Shown piece after piece: positions 1 through 6,763 of a stretch of DNA of 8,465 nt. Origin of the DNA: Francisellaceae bacterium (lineage in GTDB: Bacteria > Pseudomonadota > Gammaproteobacteria > Berkiellales > Berkiellaceae); assembly GCA_023266415.1 (NCBI GenBank), contig JAHFQG010000008.1, forward strand, positions 1-8,465, read 5' to 3'. A program made the translations under genes and the position numbers. The notes beneath the pieces were generated by a model, which was given only the letters and a program-made list of their open reading frames with translations, was not told the origin of the DNA and ran no database searches. Every line of letters begins with the position of its first letter. Position 1 is the first letter of the stretch.

Positions 1-711
1 ATTCCGTGCCAGGAGGGCTACATGAATATAGGAGCCGATACCAGGCAGGGTAATATTTTGGTTAGACACGGAAATGGCTTCGGAGGCGACCACAAAGAAC
101 CAGCTGGCTGAAAGAGACATCATGGTGTTCCAGAGCAAGCTGGGCAGGGCGAAAGGCACCTCGATGCGCCAAAATTGTTGCCAGGCATTTAAATGAAACA
201 TGGCCGCGGTTTCCCGCATTTCTTTGGGGGTATTTCGGAGTGATTGGTAAAAGCTCAAAATCATGTTCCACGCTTGGGAGGTAAAAATGGCGAAAATAGC
301 GGCGCATTGGGGGCCCAAGAGACTGCCTGGAAAAAGGTAGATGAATGACATAATTGTTACCGACTGAAACCCTAAAATGGGAATAGACTGCATAATGTCG
401 ATGAGCGGAATAATCATTTTTTCTGCTCGTCGGTTTTTGGCGGCCAGGGTGCCCAAGGTAAAAGTGGCTAAGAAGGAGAAAAAGAGAGCAATCAGCATGC
501 GGAACACGGAGCTGGCGGAATATTGAAATAAATTTAGAGGGTTTAAGGAGATGGGAATGGCGTCGCCAATGTTGTAGGGGGAAGCCATTCCGCTCGCCCC
601 CATAAGTATGGCAGTTATCAAACTTATAATAACAATGAGAATAGGTAAATCCCAAACGGTAAACGCTCGTTGGTAACCACCTTTGGGAGTTTCATAGTGA
701 GGTGTGTTCAT
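1..711 (-). CDS. ABC transporter permease, N-terminal 237 residues of a fused two-domain NitT/TauT-type permease (3' end outside window)
   Basis: The frame is open from ATG at 711 to the window edge, giving 237 codons. It encodes an inner-membrane permease of a binding-protein-dependent ABC importer. Hydrophobic segments lie at about residues 21-38, 68-91, 100-125 and 132-155. The cytoplasmic EAA loop that contacts the ATPase is at 167-186 (RETAAMFHLNAW followed by FWRIEVP), then a SLSASWFFVVASEAISV segment and LPGIGSY at 222-228. From memory of the family, this matches the first half of the double permeases of about 570 residues that carry two permease domains in one chain; the second domain would lie past the edge. 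Substrate cannot be told from this half. Its ATPase partner may lie downstream. No strong ribosome site sits directly before the ATG; an AGAGGA lies about 21 bases upstream, nearer to a tiny overlapping leader frame. A TATAAC-like -10 lies in the upstream leader without a matching -35. Confidence 0.88.
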   Translation of the reverse strand, partial: MNTPHYETPKGGYQRAFTVWDLPILIVIISLITAILMGASGMASPYNIGDAIPISLNPLNLFQYSASSVFRMLIALFFSFLATFTLGTLAAKNRRAEKMIIPLIDIMQSIPILGFQSVTIMSFIYLFPGSLLGPQCAAIFAIFTSQAWNMILSFYQSLRNTPKEMRETAAMFHLNAWQQFWRIEVPFALPSLLWNTMMSLSASWFFVVASEAISVSNQNITLPGIGSYIHVALLARN

Positions 712-748
712 AAGGGTAGCATAGCAGGAATGTCCTCTTATGTTATAG

Positions 749-927
749 ATACCAGCGCAGGCTGGTATCCAGTTGTGTCATACCAGCGCAGACTGGTATC
801 CAGTTGTGTCATACCAGCGCAGACTGGTATCCAGTTGTGTCATACCAGCGCAGGCTGGTATCCAGTTGTGTCATACCAGCGCAGGCTGGTATCCAGTTGT
901 GTCATACCAGCGCAGGCTGGTATCCAG
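749..927 (+). repeat. Tandem array of six REP-like hairpin units, exact 31-bp period
   Basis: Units start at 749, 780, 811, 842, 873 and 904, exactly 31 bp apart; the last unit stops after its 24-bp core. The core is ATACCAGC-GCAG-GCTGGTAT followed by CCAG, and a constant TTGTGTC joins consecutive cores. The 8-bp arms are perfect inverted repeats around a 4-base loop in units 1, 4, 5 and 6. Units 2 and 3 carry ACTGG in place of GCTGG, which breaks one loop-proximal pair; two adjacent units sharing this change suggests duplication by slippage or unequal recombination. Related hairpins occur elsewhere in this window (7173-7196, 8050-8184, decayed at 2663-2696). The array lies just upstream of the permease start. 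Confidence 0.93.
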
Positions 928-957
928 TCTCATAGAAGTCAGGCATACCTGACCCGC

Positions 958-977
958 GGGCGAGGCACGCCTCGCCC
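958..977. repeat. Perfect GC-rich hairpin, 9-bp stem with 2-base loop
   Basis: GGGCGAGGC at 958-966 and GCCTCGCCC at 969-977 form a perfect inverted repeat around AC. The right arm recurs as GCCTCGCCC at 1069-1077 near the end of the 501-residue gene. It looks like an intergenic palindromic element rather than a terminator, since no T-run follows on either side. Confidence 0.75.
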
Positions 978-1016
978 CTACAATGGCAACAGGGTGTGTA
1001 TCAAAGGTGGTATATC

Positions 1017-1041
1017 CCCTCCCCCGCTTCGCGGGGGAGGG
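1017..1041. repeat. Perfect GC-rich hairpin, 11-bp stem with 3-base loop
   Basis: CCCTCCCCCGC at 1017-1027 and GCGGGGGAGGG at 1031-1041 pair perfectly around TTC. It lies 52 bp past the stop of the 501-residue gene in its direction of transcription and could stall or protect its transcript, but no U-run follows, so a terminator role is only a possibility. Confidence 0.7.
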
Positions 1042-1092
1042 CAGGGAGGGGGTGTATTTATAAAGCTAGCCTCGCCCGTAAAGTGGTTGGTT

Positions 1093-2598
1093 TTAGGGGC
1101 GGGAGGGGTGAGGCTTAGATAACTTTGTTTCCAGCTCTTTTTTCGCTTCCTCTTTCTCTTCTTTGCCAAATTTTGGCACAGATTTTGATGTGGCTGAAGG
1201 GATAACAGGGGCTCCTTTTGCCGCAGAGGCCAAAGGTTTTTCTAGGACTGGACCGACATCCATCCCATAGTATTCAGCATGCATCTCAGAGCAGCGTTCT
1301 TCGTAATCCTGATGTATATTAATCTTCTTCTCCGGAGGCGTGGTGTTGTAGAAATATATCATTGAGGCGGTGTTAAACATCAAAAGCACAAACTCTAAAG
1401 CCATTTTTTTATTTTCAAATTGTTCTTCTGACTCCCCCGGGTTTTTGTCAGCTTTTATCTCAACAGGGGGAAAAGGTTCGCCATCTTTTAACATTAAAGT
1501 ATAATATGTTTCGACAAAATTCAGAAAGACTGCAACGAGTTTGGCAAAGGCGGTATCAATACTATCTGAGCTGGTCAGATGAGCCGAAATTTTCATGTAA
1601 TTATTTTTATCTGGCTTCATGAGAGTGGCGGTTGTGCTGATGCGTGAGTCGAACCAAAATTTATTATTATCTAAGGAGATATTAGCGGGGTTGCTAGACT
1701 CGGGGCTGTCCTTTGCAAAAGTTCGGAATACTCGAACGAAACGATCAAACTGTTCATTAGAAGAGGGGGCTGAAGGGCCGATAGATAAATCCGAGAAAAA
1801 TGTCTCTGGCCCTGGCACTGGCACTGGCACTGGCGCTGACACTGTTTTTGTATTTGTATTTGTTTTTGGCTTTGACTTTGTCTCTGGCCCTTTCTTTTTA
1901 TTTGACACTATCGTATCTATTGATGGATACCCTTCCTTTTTTTTATCCTCTTTTTTTATTTGAGAATTAATTTCGACTTCTAGTTCTTCAAGGGCTTTTT
2001 TTCGTTCCGCATCATTTTCAATTCCCAATTTTTCTAAAAATTCCTTATATGTTTCTTTAGCAATTTCCGGAGCATTTTCCGGAAATATAAACTCCCCATT
2101 TTTGGTTGGGTACACTAAGGAGGTGTCCTTCCAATCAGTTTTATCTATTAACGGTTTGATAGCCTTCAAACAAATTTGGAGCACAGATTCATTATCATGA
2201 GGATATTCAAAACTGACGGGAAAAGGGTGTGGTTCAACAGTATGCTTGTTTTTTTGGGGGCTCGGTGCCGTATTAAACCTCCCCCCCCGGTTAGCACTTG
2301 TCTTGTCGACTATAGCGGTCCTACTAATGTTGCCGGCAAAGCTCGAAACGGCATCGGGTTTTTCTGATTCTTTAGGGATTTTTTGCGGAAATAAAAAAAT
2401 AATCGTTTGTAATTCTTTACCGCTTTTCGTTATAATTTTATTATTCGAAGAATCTTTCGCATGGTTTGCTAAAAAATTGAAAATTTTCAATACAGCATGC
2501 ATTGGTTTTTTTATGAATTCTTCAAGGGTTTCTGCTTGTTCCGTTACGGAGTTTTTTATTTTTTCCGTTAATTCTAAGGCGAATAAAACCGATGGCAT
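1093..2598 (-). CDS. Unrecognised 501-residue protein, charged and low-complexity; possible secreted effector
   Basis: I do not recognise this family. The ATG at 2598 is supported by AGAGGG seven bases upstream. No signal peptide is evident and there is no clear membrane span. Residues 1-50 look helical, and 172-222 form a strongly charged, probably helical segment rich in Glu and Lys. A low-complexity linker at 237-266 alternates X-(Pro/Thr/Ser) and is framed by two GPET motifs. A more globular, aromatic-rich part follows at about 282-446 with hydrophobic stretches at 350-370 and 398-418. The tail (476-501) is KFGKEEKEEAKKELETKLS then a proline/basic end, resembling the glutamate-rich E-block near the C-terminus of Dot/Icm type IV substrates. 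That resemblance is inference and low complexity can mimic it. The gene contains a run of eight C at 2281-2288. It lies 120 bp downstream of nrdB on the same strand but is probably not functionally tied to it. Confidence 0.72.
   Translation of the reverse strand: MPSVLFALELTEKIKNSVTEQAETLEEFIKKPMHAVLKIFNFLANHAKDSSNNKIITKSGKELQTIIFLFPQKIPKESEKPDAVSSFAGNISRTAIVDKTSANRGGRFNTAPSPQKNKHTVEPHPFPVSFEYPHDNESVLQICLKAIKPLIDKTDWKDTSLVYPTKNGEFIFPENAPEIAKETYKEFLEKLGIENDAERKKALEELEVEINSQIKKEDKKKEGYPSIDTIVSNKKKGPETKSKPKTNTNTKTVSAPVPVPVPGPETFFSDLSIGPSAPSSNEQFDRFVRVFRTFAKDSPESSNPANISLDNNKFWFDSRISTTATLMKPDKNNYMKISAHLTSSDSIDTAFAKLVAVFLNFVETYYTLMLKDGEPFPPVEIKADKNPGESEEQFENKKMALEFVLLMFNTASMIYFYNTTPPEKKINIHQDYEERCSEMHAEYYGMDVGPVLEKPLASAAKGAPVIPSATSKSVPKFGKEEKEEAKKELETKLSKPHPSRP
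1801..1890 (-). repeat. In-frame hexanucleotide tract of 15 units inside the 501-residue gene
   Basis: On the coding strand, 90 bp divide into exactly 15 hexamers, every one ending in CA. They encode residues 237-266 as dipeptides X-P, X-T or X-S (GP, ET, KS, KP, KT, NT, NT, KT, VS, AP, VP, VP, VP, GP, ET). The tract begins and ends with the same 12 bp, TGTCTCTGGCCC on the plus strand at 1801-1812 and 1879-1890, 78 bp apart (13 hexamers). Because the unit is six bases, gain or loss of units keeps the frame and would only change linker length. Confidence 0.85.
2281..2288. repeat. Homopolymer run of eight C (eight G on the coding strand) within a gene
   Basis: The run encodes part of Asn-Arg-Gly-Gly-Arg at residues 103-107 of the 501-residue protein (CGG GGG GGG AGG). 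A change of one base would shift the frame after about 105 residues and remove most of the protein. Such runs can act as slippage switches, but here that is only a possibility. Confidence 0.7.
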
Positions 2599-2662
2599 TT
2601 TTAAACCCTCTTTATTCTCAAAAAATTCAGGACTCTACTCTCTACGTTGAGATGACCCTGCT

Positions 2663-2696
2663 GTCATGTCAGCGAAAAAAAAGGGGGGGCATCCAA
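2663..2696 (+). repeat. Degenerate REP-like unit with A8-G7 centre
   Basis: The segment starts GTCATGTCAGCGAAAA and ends GGCATCCAA, matching both flanks of the hairpin family seen at 7171-7196, but the middle is eight A (2675-2682) followed by seven G (2683-2689) and the stem no longer pairs. It lies between nrdB and the 501-residue gene. I see no clear intrinsic terminator for nrdAB here; the best alternative is a weak ATGAC/GTCAT 5-bp stem nearby. Confidence 0.5.
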
Positions 2697-2718
2697 CCTC
2701 TGTTTTTAGTATAGGCAA

Positions 2719-3813
2719 TCAATCGTCCCACGACAAGGTTCCGCCGGCTTGGTAGTCGATAACGCGGGTTTCAAAAAAGTTTTTCTCTTTTTTCAAGTCA
2801 GCCGCCTCGCTCATCCATGGAAAAGGGTTGCTGGCGTTGGGGTAAATTTCAGGCAGCCCAATCTGCGCCGCCCGACGATTGGCAATAAAGTGCAAATACT
2901 CCAAAAACATGGCTGAGTTGAGTCCCAATATGCCCCGCGGCATAGTGTCTTTGGAATATTGGTGTTCTAAGTCCACCCCCTCTTTAATCAGCCGAATAAT
3001 CTCTTGTTGAAAATCTAAGGTGAACAACTGAGGGTTTTCGATTTTAATCTGGTTAATAACGTCGATGCCAAAGTTTAAGTGCATGGACTCATCCCGCAAA
3101 ATGTATTGAAATTGCTCAGCTGTGCCAATCATTTTGTTGCGCCGCCCCAAAGACAAGATTTGCACAAACCCCACATAAAAGAAAATGCCCTCAAACACCA
3201 CATAAAAGGCAATGAGGTCGCGTAACAATCGCTGATTGTTCTCTAGGGTACCGGTTTCAAAGTAAGGGTCGCCCAAACTTTGGGTAAAAGGCAACGCCCA
3301 TGCTGCTTTGGTGGCCACGGACGGAATTTCACGGTACATGTTAAAAATGCGACTTTCGTCCATGCCCAAACTTTCAATGATGTATTGGTAGGCATGCGTG
3401 TGCAACGCTTCTTCGAAGGCTTGACGCAGCAAATACTGACGACACTCTGGATTGGTGATATGTCGATAAATAGCTAAAACCAAGTTGTTCGCCACAAGTG
3501 AGTCAGCTGTCGAAAAGAAACCCAAACTCCGTTCAATAATTAACCGTTCATCTTCTGTCAAACCATCGCGACTCTTCCATAAGGCCACATCGGCTGACAT
3601 GTTGATTTCAGTGGGCATCCAGTGATTCGCACACGCTGTGAGGTATTTATCCCACGCCCATTCGTATTTAAAGGGAACCAGTTGATTTAAATCGGCTCGG
3701 CAATTGATGATGCGTTTGTCGTCCACCATAATACGGCCAGCCCCTATTTGAGGGATTTCTAAGCCAGTTAAACCACCAATAACCAAAGGTGTTAAAGTAT
3801 CGAGTGTTTCCAT
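2719..3813 (-). CDS. nrdB: Class Ia ribonucleoside-diphosphate reductase, small (beta, radical-generating) subunit
   Basis: This 364-residue cytoplasmic protein houses the diferric-tyrosyl radical that starts reduction of ribonucleoside diphosphates by NrdA. Expected residues are all present: iron ligands D104 (STADSL), E135 and H138, E208 (VVFEGIFF), E242 and H245 (RDESMH), with the radical tyrosine at Y142 in [11 protein letters not shown]. Spacing matches E. coli D84/E115/H118/Y122 and E238/H241. A Tyr rather than Phe at this position argues against the Mn/Fe class Ic type. The C-terminal GGTLSWDD is the flexible tail that docks on NrdA. I place the start at ATG 3813 because AAGGGGAT lies six bases upstream and the homology begins here; the frame stays open upstream to 3930, but that extension overlaps the nrdA end and lacks family similarity. 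It follows nrdA by 43 bp, so the two are probably co-transcribed. Confidence 0.96.
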   Translation of the reverse strand: METLDTLTPLVIGGLTGLEIPQIGAGRIMVDDKRIINCRADLNQLVPFKYEWAWDKYLTACANHWMPTEINMSADVALWKSRDGLTEDERLIIERSLGFFSTADSLVANNLVLAIYRHITNPECRQYLLRQAFEEALHTHAYQYIIESLGMDESRIFNMYREIPSVATKAAWALPFTQSLGDPYFETGTLENNQRLLRDLIAFYVVFEGIFFYVGFVQILSLGRRNKMIGTAEQFQYILRDESMHLNFGIDVINQIKIENPQLFTLDFQQEIIRLIKEGVDLEHQYSKDTMPRGILGLNSAMFLEYLHFIANRRAAQIGLPEIYPNASNPFPWMSEAADLKKEKNFFETRVIDYQAGGTLSWDD

Positions 3814-3856
3814 GATTATCCCCTTGAAATCCCCATTGTTTGATACACCCCATTCC

Positions 3857-4969
3857 TTATTGACACGCCTCACAATCCGGCGCATCAATGGCACACATTT
3901 GCGGTAATTCGGTCGGATTGGCCACCGCATTTAAAACCCCTTGCGTGATGGTCGATTTCTCGGTATCGGAAGCCCCACGTGTCCGACAGTAATACGTTGT
4001 CTTTAACCCTAAGGTCCACGCTAACTTATACGCCATGTCCATCTTCTTACCCGAAGCTTCTGCCATATACAAATTCAACGACTGCGATTGATCTATCCAC
4101 TTTTGCCGGCGCGAGCCCGCCTCAATCAACCACTCGGTGGGAATTTCAAATGCTGTGGCATATTTCACCTTCAAATGCTTAGGAATTCGGTCGATGCTGC
4201 GCAAACTGCCATCAAAATATTTCAAATCATTCACCATCACCGGATCCCACAATTGAAGCGCTTTTAAGTCTTCCACCAAATACGGATTAACCACCGTAAA
4301 ATCCCCCGATAGGTTCGATTTTACATATAGGTTTTGGAAAGTTGGCTCAATAGATTGGCACACCCCGCAAATATTGGAAATGGTGGCCGTGGGGGCAATC
4401 GCCAATACGTTGGAATTACGCATCCCGTTTTTTTGAACCTGGGCTCTTAAAGTATCCCAATCCATCGTTTGACTTCTGTCTTGGGTAAAATAGGCTTCTT
4501 TTCCACGCGTTTTTGCCAATAATTGAATGGAATCGATAGGCAAAATGCCTTTTGACCACAACGAGCCTTTAAAAGAACTGTAAGCCCCCCGTTCTTGGGC
4601 CAGTTGCATGGAAGCTTCAATGGCGTAGTAACTGATGGTTTCCATGCTCGTATCTGCAAATTGAATGGCTTCTGGAGAAGCATACGCAATATCCAACTGA
4701 TACAATGCATCTTGGAAGCCCATCAGTCCTAACCCAATGGGGCGATGCAGCAAATTAGAATGCCGTGCCTGAGGCACCGAATAGTAATTGATGTCAATAA
4801 CGTTATCCAACATCCGAATGGCTGTGGTAATGGTGCGACGCAGCTTATCCACATCTAACCGCTTATTGACCATATGAGCAGCCAAGTTAATACTGCCTAA
4901 ATTACACACCGCAATTTCTTCTAACGAGGTATTCAGGGTGATTTCAGTGCACAAGTTAGAACTATGAAT
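3857..4969 (-). CDS. nrdA: Ribonucleoside-diphosphate reductase large subunit, C-terminal catalytic part (after a frameshift)
   Basis: This frame carries the second part of NrdA, residues 560-929 of the restored 929-residue protein. It begins at the break with Ile-His-Ser-Ser, then the catalytic Asn564, Cys566 (thiyl radical) and Glu568 of [11 protein letters not shown]581 in [13 protein letters not shown] is the second cysteine of the active-site disulfide pair. PTATIS is at 752-757, the radical-transfer tyrosines Y885-Y886 are in [10 protein letters not shown], and the C-terminal redox pair C925/C928 is in DCEACQ, reloaded by thioredoxin or glutaredoxin. Conservation runs right to the stop. 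The frame has no own ATG near the break; TTG at 4954 is formally a start codon, but translation from there would omit Asn564. I therefore read this as the 3' part of one gene, not a separate gene. nrdB follows after 43 bp. Confidence 0.93.
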   Translation of the reverse strand: MHSSNLCTEITLNTSLEEIAVCNLGSINLAAHMVNKRLDVDKLRRTITTAIRMLDNVIDINYYSVPQARHSNLLHRPIGLGLMGFQDALYQLDIAYASPEAIQFADTSMETISYYAIEASMQLAQERGAYSSFKGSLWSKGILPIDSIQLLAKTRGKEAYFTQDRSQTMDWDTLRAQVQKNGMRNSNVLAIAPTATISNICGVCQSIEPTFQNLYVKSNLSGDFTVVNPYLVEDLKALQLWDPVMVNDLKYFDGSLRSIDRIPKHLKVKYATAFEIPTEWLIEAGSRRQKWIDQSQSLNLYMAEASGKKMDMAYKLAWTLGLKTTYYCRTRGASDTEKSTITQGVLNAVANPTELPQMCAIDAPDCEACQ

Positions 4970-6645
4970 ACTCCCGTGTGCTGTTGAGGAGAACGTAAAT
5001 TACACGGATCTTTAAATGTGATCCAAGGATGCCCCGTTTCGTAAATCAATCCCAGCATTTTGCGCCATAACGTTCTGGCTGGCATGGTTTTGGTGTTTTG
5101 GATGTCCCCCCGTGCCGCCTTGGCTTCATACGCTTCATAGGCTTTTTCAAATTCTAACCCATATAAATCGTGTAAATCTGGTACATCGTTAGGGGAGAAT
5201 AATGTCCAAGATTTATCTTCAAATACCCGTTTCATCAGTAAATCAGGCACCCAGTTGGCCGTGTTCATGTCGTGCGTTCGGCGCCGATCATCCCCCGTGT
5301 TTTTCCGCAATTCTAAAAATTCTTCCACATCCATATGCCAGCTTTCTAAATAAGCACACAGGGCCCCCTTACGTTTGCCCCCTTGGTTCACCGCCACCGC
5401 TGTGTCATTCGCCACCTTTAAGAAAGGTACGACCCCCTGTGATTTACCATTGGTGCCCTTAATGCGAGCGCTCATACCGCGAACGGGCGTCCAGTCGTTG
5501 CCCAACCCCCCCGCAAATTTAGACAAAAGCGCGTTATCGCGGATGGCATCGTAAATACCACCTAAGTCGTCTGGTACGGTGGATAAATAACAACTGGACA
5601 ATTGAGAGCGTACCGTGCCCGCATTAAAGAGAGTGGGGGTGGAGCTCATGTAATCAAAAGAAGAGAGCAAGTTGTAAAACTCAATGGCCCGCTCGTTTTT
5701 GTTGTCTTCGGCTAAGGCCAATCCCATGGCCACCCGCATAAAGAATATTTGAGGTAACTCAAAACGGGTGTCTTCGTGATGAATGAAATAGCGATCATAC
5801 AACGTCTGGAGACCTAAATAAGTAAATTGATAGTCCCGTTCTGGCTGTAACGCTTTGCCCAATCGATGTAGGTCAAACGACAGTAATTCAGGGTTGAGGC
5901 GTTCGAGAGCAATGCCTTTTTCAATATAAGCCGGTAACGCAGAGGCATAAAGCGAGACTTCTTCGTCGGAATGGGTGGGGGTGGGTAACATCAGAAAGCC
6001 AAATGCCTCTAAGAAGAGGGTATAGCGCAGCAAACGGGCGGCCACGTAGGTATAATGAGGCTCGCTTTCAATGAGGGTACGGGCGGTCATGATAAGCCCT
6101 TTGTAGACATCTGGCATTTTCACGCCATCAAAGAGATTACGGACGGTTTCTTGAATGACTTTGTTGGCATCTACGTTAGTAATATTGTGGCAAGCTTGGG
6201 TAATAATATGGTTGAGCTTGTTTAAATCGAGTGGAACCCGACGGCCATCGTCTAGTAAGGTATGAATAAGCACCTCGCCTTGTTTTGCGTGGTTGGCTGA
6301 AGTTTGTTGGTTACGTTGCTGACGGCGCTGTTCACGGTACAAAATATACGATTTAGCCACTTTAGGATTGTGGCGCATGAGTGCTGTTTCCACCGCATCT
6401 TGGATGGTTTCGATGGAAACCACTGGATTAATATGCAGATTGCGTGACAAAGTACTGGTGATTTCTTGGGTCAGCTGGGCCACGGTATCGCGAATACGAC
6501 GAGAGGCGGCGGCGGCTTGATCTCCTTCAACGGCCAAATAGGCCTTAGTGATGGCAATGGCGATTTTGTCGGCTTGAAAAGGTACTACGGTATGGTTATC
6601 ACGACGTAGTACGGTGAGCTTACCGGGCGTGGGGGCGTTAATCAT
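4933..6645 (-). CDS. nrdA: Ribonucleoside-diphosphate reductase large subunit, N-terminal regulatory part (before a frameshift)
   Basis: Residues 1-559 of NrdA, followed by 11 out-of-frame residues to a TGA at 4933. The first ATP-cone lies at about 8-105 (LTVLRRDNHTVVPFQADKIA to SYILYREQRRQQ). A second cone-like segment at about 122-215 (VLIHTLLDDGRRVPLDLNKL onward) leads into the large-subunit domain. Cones bind ATP/dATP for overall activity control, and tandem cones make this chain much longer (929 restored) than E. coli NrdA, as in Pseudomonas. C352 in QLSSCYLSTV is the first active-site cysteine of the disulfide pair; FAGGLGNDW and the 420-460 region are typical. I choose ATG 6645 because GAGG lies eight bases upstream; an in-frame ATG at 6669 adds eight residues but has no ribosome site. 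See the frameshift site at 4965-4975 for the break. Confidence 0.93.
   Translation of the reverse strand: MINAPTPGKLTVLRRDNHTVVPFQADKIAIAITKAYLAVEGDQAAAASRRIRDTVAQLTQEITSTLSRNLHINPVVSIETIQDAVETALMRHNPKVAKSYILYREQRRQQRNQQTSANHAKQGEVLIHTLLDDGRRVPLDLNKLNHIITQACHNITNVDANKVIQETVRNLFDGVKMPDVYKGLIMTARTLIESEPHYTYVAARLLRYTLFLEAFGFLMLPTPTHSDEEVSLYASALPAYIEKGIALERLNPELLSFDLHRLGKALQPERDYQFTYLGLQTLYDRYFIHHEDTRFELPQIFFMRVAMGLALAEDNKNERAIEFYNLLSSFDYMSSTPTLFNAGTVRSQLSSCYLSTVPDDLGGIYDAIRDNALLSKFAGGLGNDWTPVRGMSARIKGTNGKSQGVVPFLKVANDTAVAVNQGGKRKGALCAYLESWHMDVEEFLELRKNTGDDRRRTHDMNTANWVPDLLMKRVFEDKSWTLFSPNDVPDLHDLYGLEFEKAYEAYEAKAARGDIQNTKTMPARTLWRKMLGLIYETGHPWITFKDPCNLRSPQQHTGVFIVLTCALKSP
4965..4975 (-). other. 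nrdA: Single-base frameshift site within nrdA
   Basis: On the coding strand, GGA GTA TTC ATA reads Gly-Val-Phe-Ile and soon meets a stop, while reading one base back gives Val-Ile-His-Ser-Ser-Asn-Leu-Cys, the expected family sequence. One base is missing around position 4969-4970 (for example an original GTA ATT or GTA GTT). The site has no X-XXY-YYZ slippery heptamer and no homopolymer longer than two. Confidence 0.9.
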
Positions 6646-6734
6646 GGGCTTATCCTCAAAAAAACTCATTCAGATGACATAGGAGGATTAACTAAAAACC
6701 CCAACCTATAGTCGTCTTAAGAACCTATACCTAC

Positions 6735-6763
6735 AAGATAGTGCGATTTTAAAAAGATTGCAA
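6735..6763 (-). promoter_or_regulatory. Putative sigma70 promoter of nrdAB
   Basis: On the minus strand, TTGCAA (6758-6763) as -35 and TATCTT (6735-6740) as -10 are separated by exactly 17 bp; each matches consensus at four of six positions. Transcription would start near 6728, leaving a leader of about 80 bases before ATG 6645. The -35 abuts the DnaA-box-like cluster, which is a typical activator position. The leader holds two copies of AACCTATA (6703-6710, 6722-6729 on the plus strand) of unknown meaning. Confidence 0.5.

Larger units (their letters stand above)
712..1092. other. Non-coding repeat-rich spacer between the permease gene and the 501-residue gene
   Basis: This 381-bp stretch contains no convincing gene. 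It holds six tandem 31-bp hairpin units (749-927), a GC-rich perfect hairpin (958-977), a second GC-rich perfect hairpin (1017-1041), and a further GCCTCGCCC copy at 1069-1077. Open frames crossing it on either strand consist of translated repeats and proline/glycine low complexity. Neither GC-rich hairpin is followed by a U-run in the minus direction, so a classical intrinsic terminator for the upstream gene is not evident. Confidence 0.8.

Noticed and set aside
62..655. A 197-residue frame on the minus strand
   Set aside because: It is out of frame with the permease, whose frame is open from 711 to the edge and has clear family motifs and membrane segments; this frame is rich in His, Arg and Cys and has no family features.
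749..927. CRISPR array
   Set aside because: The sequence between repeat cores is the same 7 bp each time, so there are no unique spacers; the units are self-complementary tandem repeats and no cas gene is present.
670..1122. A 150-residue plus-strand frame across the repeats
   Set aside because: The product is translated 31-bp repeats followed by proline/glycine low complexity from GC-rich hairpins; no start signal or conserved feature.
1619..2650. Plus-strand frames opposite the 501-residue gene
   Set aside because: They mirror low-complexity coding on the minus strand, overlap each other, and lack start signals; the minus frame is longer, unbroken and has a good ribosome site.
3814..3930. 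Longer nrdB starting at 3930
   Set aside because: It would overlap the conserved end of nrdA, the extra residues lack family similarity, and the ATG at 3813 has a good ribosome site.
3857..4954. Separate protein starting at TTG 4954
   Set aside because: That start would omit the catalytic Asn and cut the active-site loop; there is no ribosome site, and the sequence continues the large-subunit family without a gap.
4965..4975. Programmed frameshift in nrdA
   Set aside because: No slippery heptamer, no obvious stem or internal Shine-Dalgarno stimulator at the junction, and recoding is not known to me for this gene family.
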